This document shows, in pieces, positions 15,756-23,902 of a stretch of 58,699 bases of DNA. Within the stretch, counting starts at the first letter, position 1; every line of letters begins with the position of its first letter. The DNA is from an uncultured Bacteroidales bacterium (GTDB lineage Bacteria; Bacteroidota; Bacteroidia; Bacteroidales; F082), in contig CAMVCZ010000018.1 of NCBI GenBank assembly GCA_947166105.1, positions 1-58,699 on the forward strand, given 5' to 3'. The notes under the pieces were generated by a model that was not told the origin of the DNA, made no database searches, and saw only the letters and a list, made by a program, of their open reading frames with translations. The position numbers and the translations under genes are program-made.

Positions 15756-15953
15756 TCAATTATTTCCCTTTTCCATCGCAGACAGCATACTCACAAAATT
15801 AGCATATTTCAGAATAGGAATGTCTGCATGAGTACCAAGGTCAATTAGGTCGTTGTCGCCGCTTACAATAAAGTCAACAGGAACACTCTCGGCTATTGAC
15901 AGAAGATCATTTTCCGTAACGTACTGCATTAACTTCTGAGGCAATCTCCTCAT
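15756..15953 (-). pseudogene. C-terminal remnant of PIN-domain toxin
   Basis: The 65-codon frame reads TENDLLSIAESVPVDFIVSG, then DNDLIDLG and IPILKYANFVSML. This matches the last third of PIN-family ribonuclease toxins (the 'DF(I/L)V(S/T)GDxDLLxLG...I' strand). The first ~90-100 residues, which hold the first catalytic Asp and the Glu of the PIN site, are missing. The frame starts inside the end of the antitoxin gene (overlap 15907-15953), so a deletion has fused the two. The surviving piece cannot make an active nuclease by itself. Confidence 0.7.
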
Positions 15954-16098
15954 CTGTCATTACGGGAGTCTGCGGGCAGGAATTGATGAATTGTTCAATC
16001 GATGCGCGACGCGGGCGTAGTTTCCAACCCATTCTTGAAGCTAAAATCTCCATGAAACTTTGGTCGCGGGTTGGTATAGATAAAACGAAATCTTCCAT
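15907..16098 (-). CDS. Antitoxin of a decayed PIN toxin-antitoxin locus
   Basis: The 63-residue protein has the pattern of Bacteroidota antitoxins that begin with a short beta strand (FVLSIPTRDQSFMEILASRM GW), have a variable linker, and end in the conserved (S/T)DEEIxxEVxAVRYxK motif, here TDEEIASEVNAVRYGK. It appears complete. A toxin gene would normally start at its end, but only the toxin's C-terminus is left. It may now be a solitary antitoxin. The -7 box TAACTTTG at 16122-16129 drives it. Confidence 0.7.
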   Translation of the reverse strand: MEDFVLSIPTRDQSFMEILASRMGWKLRPRRASIEQFINSCPQTPVMTDEEIASEVNAVRYGK

Positions 16099-16121
16099 AA
16101 TTGATTACTTTTATTGAACTG

Positions 16122-16129
16122 CAAAGTTA
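16122..16129 (-). promoter_or_regulatory. -7 box TAACTTTG of antitoxin
   Basis: The plus-strand CAAAGTTA gives a perfect TAnnTTTG box 24 bases before the antitoxin start. Confidence 0.45.
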
Positions 16130-16140
16130 TAACTTTTTTT

Positions 16141-16248
16141 CTAAAAACTAGTTGTTGCCGTATTGTTGTTGGTACAACTCTCGAATCTGTTGAAAAAACC
16201 GAGCTTCGGCTTCTTCATTTCACGAATTTCTTCTTCTCTGCCTATCAT
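16141..16248 (-). pseudogene. Possible small frameshifted gene
   Basis: On the minus strand an ATG opens MIGREEEIREMKK. One base later in phase the sequence continues as EAEARFFQQIRELYQQQYGNN and a stop at 16148, which looks more protein-like than the unshifted tail. The -7 box TATCTTTG at about 16275-16282 precedes it. The family is unknown; low confidence. Confidence 0.3.
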
Positions 16249-16351
16249 TTTTCCTGAAAAGTGTTTTTATTTCTGCAAAGATACAAAAAAGACCAATTGC
16301 AGAAAAATAAAACGATGTTTTTGCCTGATTTTTTTCTGGAATAGAAATTTA

Positions 16352-17230
16352 TCACTTCTTGTTGAACGCCTCCAACACCTTCGCCGAATAGGTCTTTGAA
16401 ACGGGCACCGAATCCAATCCCTCGCGCTCGAAGTCCATAACAAAGCCATCGGCCTCGTTGTGCAATACGCTCACTTTCTTGATGTTGACGATATAAGAGC
16501 GATGGCAGCGCATTAAACTGCTGGAATCCACGCAGTTGTCGGCGATGGTCTGCATCTTGCACCGCAACATATAGCTCGCAATGTTGCCACTGCGTTGGTA
16601 AAACACGTTGATGTAGTTGTCCTCCGCCTTGATGTAATAGAGATTGTCCAATTTGACCGACAGCTTCAGGTTGCCGTTGTTGTCCATCAGGTTGATGATT
16701 TCGGTGTGTTGGGGCATCACTTCGTCATCCGACTCAACCGTGTCGCTCTTGGTGAGCATCAGGCGTTGTCGCGTGTCTTTCAGCAAGATAGAAAGAATGG
16801 TGACGGTATAAGGCACACCCAGTGCCACAAAAGTGATGAGCACGCATTTGGCAAAAAGATAGCCAAAACTATGGTCGGTGGACCGGATTTCGAAATAGGA
16901 AATCAGCGTGTGGCACACCGCAATAATCATGATTTCGAGGAACAGCCACAAGAGGTAAAGCCAAAACGGGAAATGCCGGCTCTTTTTGATGGCCCAATTC
17001 ATCATCATTCTACTGAGAACCAAAAACATAGTGCCAGCACCTACGAAAGCGGCGGTGATGAAAAAATAATGGCTACGTCCCACCTGAAACCAAGCCGTTT
17101 CCGAAAACGGGACGTATGCGGTCAGGAACACCAAGGCGAACAGCGTCGAGATAATCACATTAAGCACCTGCCCGACGGGTTCTGTCAGGCACTCAGGCGT
17201 TTGCGTTATCAGGCGTTTGGGAAATCTCAT
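16352..17230 (-). CDS. LytTR-family regulator with membrane N-terminus
   Basis: The 292-residue protein starts with four transmembrane helices (about 22-48, 55-77, 90-112 and 125-150, for example IISTLFALVFLTAYVPF). The C-terminal LytTR DNA-binding domain spans about 185-290, with LDNLYYIKAEDNYINVFYQ, the MRCHRSYIVNIKKV motif and a final VSKTYSAKVLEAF. LytTR proteins bind paired direct repeats and often respond to histidine kinases. Here the domain is fused directly to a membrane part with no receiver domain, so sensing and DNA binding may be in one chain. The -7 box TATCTTTG is at 17251-17258. The ABC exporter upstream on the same strand may be its neighbour in function. Confidence 0.85.
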   Translation of the reverse strand: MRFPKRLITQTPECLTEPVGQVLNVIISTLFALVFLTAYVPFSETAWFQVGRSHYFFITAAFVGAGTMFLVLSRMMMNWAIKKSRHFPFWLYLLWLFLEIMIIAVCHTLISYFEIRSTDHSFGYLFAKCVLITFVALGVPYTVTILSILLKDTRQRLMLTKSDTVESDDEVMPQHTEIINLMDNNGNLKLSVKLDNLYYIKAEDNYINVFYQRSGNIASYMLRCKMQTIADNCVDSSSLMRCHRSYIVNIKKVSVLHNEADGFVMDFEREGLDSVPVSKTYSAKVLEAFNKK

Positions 17231-17250
17231 GAGGTTTATGCAATTGTCGG

Positions 17251-17258
17251 CAAAGATA
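17251..17258 (-). promoter_or_regulatory. -7 box TATCTTTG of LytTR gene
   Basis: CAAAGATA on the plus strand, 20 bases before the start codon at 17230 on the minus strand. Confidence 0.45.
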
Positions 17259-17294
17259 TGAAAAATTGTCTAATGAATGGATTATTGGTGAATT

Positions 17295-19127
17295 TTACCC
17301 AATCGACTGCAAATCGGTCAGTTTCTTGTAAACGCCGCCGAGGGCAATCAGTTCATCGTGTTTGCCGTGCTCGATGATTTGGCCTTTTTGGAGCACCACG
17401 ATTTCATCGGCATATTGGATGGTGGAAAGGCGGTGCGCAATGACGATGGAGGTGCGTTGGCTCATCACCTTCGACAAGGCATCTTGCACAAGTCGCTCGC
17501 TTTCAGTGTCTAACGAGGATGTAGCCTCGTCCAATATTAATATAGGTGGATTCTTCAGCACGGCTCGGGCGATGCTCAGGCGTTGCCGTTGGCCGCCACT
17601 GAGGTTCATGCCACGGTCGCCGATGCGGGTGTCGTAGCCTTGCTCCAAAGCCATAATGAACTCGTGAGCATTGGCGATTTTGGCGGCCTCAATAACCTTC
17701 TCTTTCGAAACATTTTCCATGCCGAAAGCGATGTTATTAAAAACGGTGTCGTTGAAGAGGATGGTGTCTTGCGAAACTATGCCCATCAGGCCGCGCAAGT
17801 CACTGATTTTGTAGTCGCGGATGTCGCGCCCGTCGATGCAAACCGAGCCTTCTCCTACTTCGTAGAAACGAGGAAGCAGGTCGGCCATTGTGGATTTTCC
17901 GCCGCCGCTCTCGCCGACAAGGGCGACGAACTTGCCTTTCGGAATCTTCAAGTCGATGCCTTTCAAGACCTCATCCTTGCCGTAACTGAAATGCACATCC
18001 TTGTATTCGATGCAGTCGTTGAAATCCTTGATTTCCAGTGCGTTTTCTTTTTCTGTAATCACCTCTTCGGCATCCAAAATCTCAAAGATGCGTTCCGCCG
18101 AGGCGATACCCTTTTGCACGTTGTAGTAGCCTTGTGAAAAAGACTTGGCAGGTGAGATAATCTGCGAAAACACAACGATATAGCTGATGAAGCTTCCTGC
18201 GTCGATATGGTTGCCGCCGCCGAGGATGAGCTTGCCGCCAAACCACAGCACGAGAATCACCACCGCCGACGACAAAAACTCGCTCATCGGCGAACTCATG
18301 TCGCGCTTGCGGTGGATGCCGCGCAGCACCTTAGTGTAGTTGCCGTTTTGCTCCTCAAACTTGTCACTTGAATATCGCAAAGCGTTGAATGCCTTGATGA
18401 TACGAAGCCCTGAAATGGTTTCTTCTACGGTGGAAATGATCCCCGCAAGTTTGGTTTGTCCTTCCTTGGATTCCTTTTTCAGCATCTTGCCGACTTTACC
18501 AATAATCAGACCTGCCAAGGGCAAGACAATCAGCACGAAAAGAGTCAGTTTTGGGCTGAGCGTAATCATAAAGGCGAAATAGAAAAGGATGGTCAGCGGG
18601 TCTTTGATGAGCATTTCGAGATAGTTCAAAATCGAAACCTCAACTTCCTGAACATCAGTAGTGATACGAGCCAAAGTGTCGCCTTTCTTGCGGCTGTGGT
18701 AGAACGACAGCGGCAGAATGAGAATTTTGTTATACACGTCGCGGCGCAGGTCGTGGACGGCTCCCACGCGCACGTTGGCCATGAAATAGCAGGCGAAAAA
18801 TCGTCCCAGATTGCGGAAGAAAAACGCCGCAAGCAGCAACAGGCACATAAAGACCAGCGCATGGTGTTTGCCTCCCTCGGCGATGAGGCTGCTCATGAAC
18901 CAGTTGAGGTAGCCCATCAGGTAGTCGGAGGTGAAAGAAAATTCAGGTTTGGCCACGACTTCCACCGCGCCTTCCTTGAATAACAAGGTGAGGAACGGCC
19001 CGACCAAGGCAAAGCTGAACAGCGAAAAGAAAATGGTGATTAGGTTGAAGACCAGATTCAGGACGATGCTGCCCCAATAGGGCTTGACGTAGGTTAGGAC
19101 GCGGGAGAAGGGTTTGGGCTTTTGCAT
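17295..19127 (-). CDS. ABC exporter, fused permease and ATPase (MsbA-like)
   Basis: The 610-residue half-transporter has an ABC type-1 transmembrane domain (about residues 15-340, six helices). The nucleotide-binding domain contains Walker A GESGGGKST (Lys411), signature LSGGQRQRLS, Walker B ILILDEATSSLD and the switch His in IAHRLST. It acts as a homodimer in the inner membrane and is most like the MsbA/lipid A and multidrug exporter group. The position between the LytTR gene and the S23-family/purB genes gives no direct substrate hint. Confidence 0.92.
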   Translation of the reverse strand: MQKPKPFSRVLTYVKPYWGSIVLNLVFNLITIFFSLFSFALVGPFLTLLFKEGAVEVVAKPEFSFTSDYLMGYLNWFMSSLIAEGGKHHALVFMCLLLLAAFFFRNLGRFFACYFMANVRVGAVHDLRRDVYNKILILPLSFYHSRKKGDTLARITTDVQEVEVSILNYLEMLIKDPLTILFYFAFMITLSPKLTLFVLIVLPLAGLIIGKVGKMLKKESKEGQTKLAGIISTVEETISGLRIIKAFNALRYSSDKFEEQNGNYTKVLRGIHRKRDMSSPMSEFLSSAVVILVLWFGGKLILGGGNHIDAGSFISYIVVFSQIISPAKSFSQGYYNVQKGIASAERIFEILDAEEVITEKENALEIKDFNDCIEYKDVHFSYGKDEVLKGIDLKIPKGKFVALVGESGGGKSTMADLLPRFYEVGEGSVCIDGRDIRDYKISDLRGLMGIVSQDTILFNDTVFNNIAFGMENVSKEKVIEAAKIANAHEFIMALEQGYDTRIGDRGMNLSGGQRQRLSIARAVLKNPPILILDEATSSLDTESERLVQDALSKVMSQRTSIVIAHRLSTIQYADEIVVLQKGQIIEHGKHDELIALGGVYKKLTDLQSIG

Positions 19128-19153
19128 AATTACTGGTTGTTAGTTGATTGATT

Positions 19154-19182
19154 ATAAGTCTTATATGTCCTATAGGACTTAT
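19154..19182. terminator. Palindromic sequence between S23-type and ABC genes
   Basis: ATAAGTC (19154-19160) pairs with GACTTAT (19176-19182) around the inner palindrome GTCCTATAGGAC (19167-19178). It overlaps the stop codon of the minus-strand gene that ends at 19179. There is no T tract, so it could be a weak terminator or mRNA-processing hairpin. Confidence 0.35.
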
Positions 19183-19835
19183 GTTGTCTTGTCCTTTTTG
19201 TCATTATTATTGTCATCTTTGGGAATAGCATCCTCTCCTTTCTTCTTGTTCTTTTTATTATCTTGTGTTTCTTGTGGAGGAGGATTGTTTTTATAATTCT
19301 TCCTCGCTTGGTACATCCTCTCTCGCAAACCACCATTCATAATAAAATCTTCCTCTAACCTTCTAATCTGTTGATCAAGGAGATAGATGCACTGATGAAT
19401 TAAACATAAGATAATGTTTGCGCAAACCACACCACTTCGAGTTTCGATAAACTGTTCGTAAGTGTTTTCGTAAGACTCGTCCTTCGTGTAAGCCAGTTTT
19501 CTGACATACAATGCTTCACGACTGTCCTTGTCCCAAATGACTTCTTTTCTATTTCTGATATAGTCCTTGAAGTCTTCAAGTAATTCTTCTAAACTTGATC
19601 TCGCTACATTTGTCAATCGTATTTCAGTTTCCTTGGATGTCGCTGAGGCCTTCGACCCTTCGATGATGTTCTGCTTTCCAGAGCGAGCTGCCTGAACCAT
19701 TTGGTCGTAGGTTCTGTCCTTAATGCTGATAAACCTTTCGCAAAACTTTACCGTTGCAGAATACACAATCGCCGATTTCTTGTAAGAAAGCAGTTCATGA
19801 TAATTCCCGTGAGGTGGTATAAAGCCGTTATCCAT
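19179..19835 (-). CDS. Four-helix bundle protein (S23/IVS-like family)
   Basis: The 218-residue protein is mainly helical. The segment TYDQMVQAARSGKQNIIEGS followed by SLEELLEDFKDYIRNR is the signature of the four-helix-bundle proteins related to the S23 intervening-sequence protein. Residues 125-165 carry the 'four helix bundle suffix' region, with the Cys-containing helix ANIILCLIHQCIYLLDQQI. The last 35 residues are low-complexity Lys/Asp/Asn, probably disordered. Members are small cytoplasmic bundles; some are encoded within 23S genes, others, as here, are free-standing. It is encoded 11 bases after purB, so it is likely co-transcribed. Confidence 0.75.
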   Translation of the reverse strand: MDNGFIPPHGNYHELLSYKKSAIVYSATVKFCERFISIKDRTYDQMVQAARSGKQNIIEGSKASATSKETEIRLTNVARSSLEELLEDFKDYIRNRKEVIWDKDSREALYVRKLAYTKDESYENTYEQFIETRSGVVCANIILCLIHQCIYLLDQQIRRLEEDFIMNGGLRERMYQARKNYKNNPPPQETQDNKKNKKKGEDAIPKDDNNNDKKDKTT

Positions 19836-19846
19836 CTTTACATTTT

Positions 19847-21193
19847 TTAGTAGTTATACCCCGTATAGTTCTCCGGCGTAATGGCCATCAGCTCCATCTT
19901 GATTTCCTTGCTCACCGGCAAGCCTTTGATGAACTCGTCAATGGCCTCTTTGTCAATGTGTTTGTTGGTGCGGGTGAGGCCTTTCAGCAGTTCGTATGCA
20001 CCCTCAATTTGCTCACGGCGGAGGATGGTCTGTATGGCTTCGGCCACCACGGCGTAGTTTTGTTGCAGGTCTTGGCGGATCTTGTCCTCGTTGAGCAGGA
20101 GTTTGTCCAAGCCCTTCATCAGCGACTTGAGCGCAATCAAGGTGTGGGCCATCGGCACGCCGATGTTGCGGGTGACGGTCGAGTCGGTGAGGTCGCGCTG
20201 CAGGCGGCTGATGGGCAGTTTGGTGCTCAAGAAGGTAAGAATGGCGTTGGCCATGCCGAGGTTGCCTTCGGCGTTCTCGAAGTCGATGGGGTTCACCTTG
20301 TGGGGCATCGCCGACGAGCCGACTTCGCCCGCCTTGATCTTCTGCTTGAAGTACTCCATCGAGACATAGAGCCAGATGTCGCGCGAGAGGTCAATCAATA
20401 TGGTGTTGACGCGGCGCAGGGCATCGAAATAGGCGGCCATAAAGTCGTAATGCTCGATTTGTGTAGTGGTCTGCTGTCGCTTGAGTTTCAGGCTCTTCTC
20501 CACAAACTTCTTCGCGAAGGCGGGCCAGTCGATGTTGGGGTAGGCTACCTTGTGGGCGTTCATGTTGCCCGTGGCGCCGCCGAACTTGGCTGTGAAGGGC
20601 ACGCTGTTGAGCATCTTCAACTGGTCGTTGAGACGCTCCACGAAGACATAGATCTCCTTGCCGAGATGTGTTGGGCTGGCGGGCTGACCGTGGGTCTTGG
20701 CTAACATCGGGATGTCGCGCCATTCCTCAGCCATGCCTTTCAGCTTGTCGACGAGGTCTTCCAAGGCGGGCTTCACCACTAATTTGTGCGCCTCCATCAT
20801 CGAGAGCGGCACGGCGGTGTTGTTGATGTCCTGCGAGGTGAGGCCGAAGTGCAGGAACTCCTTGAATTCGGTGAGGCCGAGTTCGTCGAAGCGGCGTTTC
20901 AGGAAGTATTCCACGGCTTTCACGTCATGGTTGGTCTCTTTTTCTATCTCCTTGATTTCCAATGCGTCTTCTGTTTGGAACTCCTCGTAGATGGCGCGGA
21001 GGTCGTCGTAGTCGCCGTTGAACTTCTCGAGTTGCGGCAAGGGCAGTTCGCACAAGGCGATGTAATACTCCACTTCGACCATTACGCGATAGCGGATGAG
21101 GGCAAATTCACTGAAAAAGTCGTCCAACTCGGCGGTCTTGGAACGGTAACGCCCATCGACGGGCGATATTGCGGTTAAGGGATTGAGGTTCAT
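19847..21193 (-). CDS. purB: Adenylosuccinate lyase
   Basis: The 448-residue enzyme of the fumarase/aspartase superfamily acts twice in purine synthesis: SAICAR to AICAR and adenylosuccinate to AMP, releasing fumarate each time. The superfamily loop GSSAMPHKVNPIDFEN, with the catalytic Ser, is present. HGQPASPTHLGKE and the N-terminal LTAISPVDGRY are typical of the PurB subgroup. It is full length. The promoter (TTTG-N20-TATTTTTG) is at 21258-21289, and its leader is a tandem A-rich repeat nearly identical to that of fabZ. Confidence 0.95.
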   Translation of the reverse strand: MNLNPLTAISPVDGRYRSKTAELDDFFSEFALIRYRVMVEVEYYIALCELPLPQLEKFNGDYDDLRAIYEEFQTEDALEIKEIEKETNHDVKAVEYFLKRRFDELGLTEFKEFLHFGLTSQDINNTAVPLSMMEAHKLVVKPALEDLVDKLKGMAEEWRDIPMLAKTHGQPASPTHLGKEIYVFVERLNDQLKMLNSVPFTAKFGGATGNMNAHKVAYPNIDWPAFAKKFVEKSLKLKRQQTTTQIEHYDFMAAYFDALRRVNTILIDLSRDIWLYVSMEYFKQKIKAGEVGSSAMPHKVNPIDFENAEGNLGMANAILTFLSTKLPISRLQRDLTDSTVTRNIGVPMAHTLIALKSLMKGLDKLLLNEDKIRQDLQQNYAVVAEAIQTILRREQIEGAYELLKGLTRTNKHIDKEAIDEFIKGLPVSKEIKMELMAITPENYTGYNY

Positions 21194-21234
21194 TATTGTT
21201 GATTGTTGAATGTTTAATCGTTTAATTGTTGTTG
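21194..21234 (-). repeat. A-rich leader repeat before purB
   Basis: On the minus strand this reads AACAACAATTAAACGATTAA followed by similar CAACAATC words, ending directly at the start codon. The first 23 bases equal those of the fabZ leader at 12071-12110. Confidence 0.55.
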
Positions 21235-21257
21235 CTCAATTACAACAAAATGTATCG

Positions 21258-21289
21258 CAAAAATAGGAATAATATTGTTTGGTGACAAA
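21258..21289 (-). promoter_or_regulatory. purB promoter
   Basis: On the minus strand, TTTG (21286-21289), a 20-base gap and TATTTTTG (21258-21265) match the Bacteroidota housekeeping consensus. Confidence 0.75.
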
Positions 21290-21326
21290 ATGAAAACGAA
21301 GTTTGCCCAGTGTTTTTTAGGCTTTG

Positions 21327-21409
21327 TTGGAAAAACGGACAAAATAATTCAAAAATGTGTTGGAAAAACGGACAAAAAGTAGTTGTTTTGCATTGGAAAA
21401 ACGGACAAA
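21327..21409 (+). repeat. Three direct 17-bp repeats at 33-bp period upstream of AAA+ ATPase
   Basis: TTGGAAAAACGGACAAA occurs without mismatch at 21327-21343, 21360-21376 and 21393-21409. The two 16-base spacers are unrelated to each other. The last copy ends two bases before the ATPase start codon at 21412. The exact 33-bp period and the perfect cores with free spacers indicate DNA- or RNA-level binding sites. The frame is open across the repeats (each encodes WKNGQ), but no promoter lies upstream to make that peptide likely. Confidence 0.8.
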
Positions 21410-21411
21410 TT

Positions 21412-22761
21412 ATGCTTAAAAGAAAGATTGACAAGTATTTATATGATTTTTTCAAGACCAATAATAAAGCTTTGCTTGTTACAGGTGCGAGGCAGACGGG
21501 GAAATCGTTCTCCATCAGCCATTTCGGGACAACCCATTTCGAAAGTTTCATCGAAATCAACTTTATTGAGATGCCTGATGCTGTGGATGTTATTGCCCAA
21601 GCGAAAGACCGCGACGACATGCTTTTAAGGCTCTCCGCTCTTGCCGACCGACCGCTCATCGAAGGCAAAACCTTGTTCTTCTTCGATGAGGTGCAGGAAT
21701 GTCCTTCCATAGTCACCGCTGTCAAGTTTTTGGTCTCTGAAGGCAGCTACCGATATATCTTGAGTGGCTCGCTTTTAGGCGTGGAACTCAACGACTTGCG
21801 TTCCGAACCAGTGGGTTATATGGATGTCGTTGAAATGTTTCCGCTCGACTTGGAGGAGTTTTTTATGGCATTGGGCGTGAACGATGACGTGATGGATGTG
21901 GTGAGAAATGCGTGGGAAAGCAAAAAGCCCGTTCCCGATTTCATCCATACGAAACTGATGGAACTATTTAGGCTTTACCTCATCGTTGGAGGGATGCCGG
22001 CGGTGGTGCAGAAATATTTGGACACCAACAACCTTCAGGATGTCCTTGCCGAACAGCAGGCCATCATTCGGCTCTACGAGCGCGACATCGCCAAATACGA
22101 CCGTAACCATAAACTCTACATTGAGGAAATCTTCGACATGATTCCTTCGGAACTCAACGCCAAGAACAAACGGTTTATCCTCAAGAACTTGAACGAAAAT
22201 ATGAAATTCTCGCGTTACGAGAACAGTTTCATCTGGCTTAAGGATGCTGGTGTGGCCTTGCCTGTTTATAATGTTGAGGAGCCGACTGTGCCGCTGAAAC
22301 TCTCGCGCTCGCGCAATTTGTTCAAGTTGTTTCAAAACGACGTAGGACTTTTGACATGTCAATTCGCGGAAGGCATTCAGTTGCGGATTCTCAAAGACGA
22401 CAAGGGAATAAATTTTGGTTCTGTATATGAGAACGTTGTGGCGCAAGAATTGTATGCGCATGGTTTTGAGTTGTATTACTTCAACAGCAAGAAGCAAGGT
22501 GAACTGGACTTTGTCATAGAGAAGGACGGCAAGGTCGTTCCCATAGAGGTGAAGTCGGGCAAAGACTACCAACGCCACAACGCCTTGACTAATGTCTTGG
22601 CCAATCCTGATTACCAAATCAAGAATGCTATAGTGTTCAGCAACAATAATTTGAGCCGAATCAACAAAACCATTTACTTGCCGATTTATATGGCCGCCTT
22701 CATAAAAAAAGCCACATTGCCATCAATTACATACACGGTTGATTTGTCGGGATTGAGATAA
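21412..22761 (+). CDS. AAA+ ATPase with DUF4143 domain
   Basis: The 449-residue protein has an N-terminal AAA+ core: Walker A GARQTGKS (Lys31), Walker B LFFFDEVQECP near 93, sensor LSGSLLGV near 120. The DUF4143 region follows from about residue 200. It ends in a PD-(D/E)XK-like block: GSVYENVVAQELYAHG, QGELDFVIEKDG and PIEVKSGKDY, with the Asp, Glu and Lys of the nuclease fold. Family members are free-standing and of unproven role; plasmid maintenance and defence have been suggested. The start at 21412 is chosen because upstream sequence is the repeat array. A strong terminator follows. A second member's C-terminus lies at 2-403. Confidence 0.85.
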   Translation: MLKRKIDKYLYDFFKTNNKALLVTGARQTGKSFSISHFGTTHFESFIEINFIEMPDAVDVIAQAKDRDDMLLRLSALADRPLIEGKTLFFFDEVQECPSIVTAVKFLVSEGSYRYILSGSLLGVELNDLRSEPVGYMDVVEMFPLDLEEFFMALGVNDDVMDVVRNAWESKKPVPDFIHTKLMELFRLYLIVGGMPAVVQKYLDTNNLQDVLAEQQAIIRLYERDIAKYDRNHKLYIEEIFDMIPSELNAKNKRFILKNLNENMKFSRYENSFIWLKDAGVALPVYNVEEPTVPLKLSRSRNLFKLFQNDVGLLTCQFAEGIQLRILKDDKGINFGSVYENVVAQELYAHGFELYYFNSKKQGELDFVIEKDGKVVPIEVKSGKDYQRHNALTNVLANPDYQIKNAIVFSNNNLSRINKTIYLPIYMAAFIKKATLPSITYTVDLSGLR

Positions 22762-22770
22762 TCAGTCAAC

Positions 22771-22811
22771 AAAAAAGTATCGCAAAAAGCCTATTTTTGC
22801 GATACTTTTTC
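22771..22811. terminator. Bidirectional terminator between ATPase and aldolase
   Basis: AAAAAGTATCGCAAAAA and TTTTTGCGATACTTTTT form a perfect 17-bp stem with a short loop. It serves the ATPase (plus) and fructose-bisphosphate aldolase (minus). Confidence 0.92.
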
Positions 22812-22830
22812 AATTGGCTTAAAAAACTGC

Positions 22831-23838
22831 TTATGCCTGCTCCAACTTGTCATTCGATCCTAAAACATTGATAATCTTATGTTCATAGAGTTTCTTCATG
22901 CTGTCGCGGGCGGGACCGAGGTACTTGCGGGGGTCGAACTCGGCGGGCTTTTCGGCGAAGGTCTTGCGGATGGCGGCGGTCATGGCCAGACGGCTGTCGC
23001 TGTCGATGTTGATCTTGCAGACGGCGCTCTTGGCGGCCTTGCGCAGCTGCTCCTCTGGGATGCCCACGGCGGCCTTCAGCGCACCACCGTATTTATTAAT
23101 GGTGTCCACCTCGTCTTGCGGCACCGACGAAGAGCCGTGCAGCACAATGGGGAAGCCGGGCAGTTTCTTCTCAATGGCTTCGAGCACATCGAAGGCCAAC
23201 GGAGGCGGCACTAAGCGACCCGTAGCGGGGTCGACGGTGCACTGCTCGGGAGTGAACTTGTAGGCGCCATGCGAGGTGCCGATGCTGATGGCCAAGGAGT
23301 CAACGCCGGTCTTGGTCACGAAGTCGATGACTTCTTCGGGCTTGGTGTAGTGGCTTTCTTCGGCGGCCACTTCGTCTTCTACGCCAGCCAACACGCCGAG
23401 TTCGCCTTCCACGGTTACGTCGAACTGATGGGCGTAGTCGACGACCTTTTTCGTGAGGGCCACGTTCTCGTCGTAAGGCAGCGCCGAGCCGTCGATCATC
23501 ACTGATGAGAATCCCATGTCGATGCACGATTTGCAAAGTTCAAACGAATCGCCGTGGTCGAGGTGGAGCACGATTTCAGGATGGGCGCAACCGAGTTCCT
23601 TGGCGTATTCCACGGCACCTTGGGCCATGTAGCGCAGCAGGGTCTGGTTGGCGTAGTTGCGTGCGCCTTTCGACACTTGCAGGATGACGGGCGACTTGGT
23701 TTCGACGGCAGCCATGATGATGGCCTGCATCTGTTCCATATTGTTGAAGTTGAAAGCGGGGATGGCATAGCCGCCGTCCACGGCCTTGGCGAACATTTTA
23801 CGGGTGTTCACAAGCCCTAATTCTTTATAACTTACCAT
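22831..23838 (-). CDS. fbaA: Class II fructose-1,6-bisphosphate aldolase
   Basis: The 335-residue zinc-dependent aldolase cleaves fructose 1,6-bisphosphate in glycolysis and makes it in gluconeogenesis. HLDHGDS (residues 92-98) carries the catalytic Asp and a zinc His. VEGELGVLAGVED follows, then the second and third metal sites in TSHGAYK and VLHGSSSVP, and NIDSDSRLAMT binds phosphate. It is full length. The gene symbol follows the class II type. The leader 23839-23874 is an AT-rich repeat and the -7 box TACTTTTG is at 23874-23881. Confidence 0.94.
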   Translation of the reverse strand: MVSYKELGLVNTRKMFAKAVDGGYAIPAFNFNNMEQMQAIIMAAVETKSPVILQVSKGARNYANQTLLRYMAQGAVEYAKELGCAHPEIVLHLDHGDSFELCKSCIDMGFSSVMIDGSALPYDENVALTKKVVDYAHQFDVTVEGELGVLAGVEDEVAAEESHYTKPEEVIDFVTKTGVDSLAISIGTSHGAYKFTPEQCTVDPATGRLVPPPLAFDVLEAIEKKLPGFPIVLHGSSSVPQDEVDTINKYGGALKAAVGIPEEQLRKAAKSAVCKINIDSDSRLAMTAAIRKTFAEKPAEFDPRKYLGPARDSMKKLYEHKIINVLGSNDKLEQA

Positions 23839-23881
23839 TTTATGATGATTGATTGTTGTTTGTTTAATTGTTGCAAAAGTA
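23839..23881 (-). promoter_or_regulatory. Promoter and A-rich leader of aldolase
   Basis: The minus-strand -7 box TACTTTTG (23874-23881) is followed by a leader made of AACAATTAAACAAACAAC and AATCAATCATC words up to the start codon, similar in style to the purB and fabZ leaders. Confidence 0.55.
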
Positions 23882-23902
23882 TGAATTTGTTTTCAAATTG
23901 TG

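Noticed and set aside
21327..21409. 17-bp repeats considered as a CRISPR array or plasmid iterons
   Set aside because: Spacers are 16 bases and there are only three copies directly at a start codon. No cas or replication gene is adjacent.
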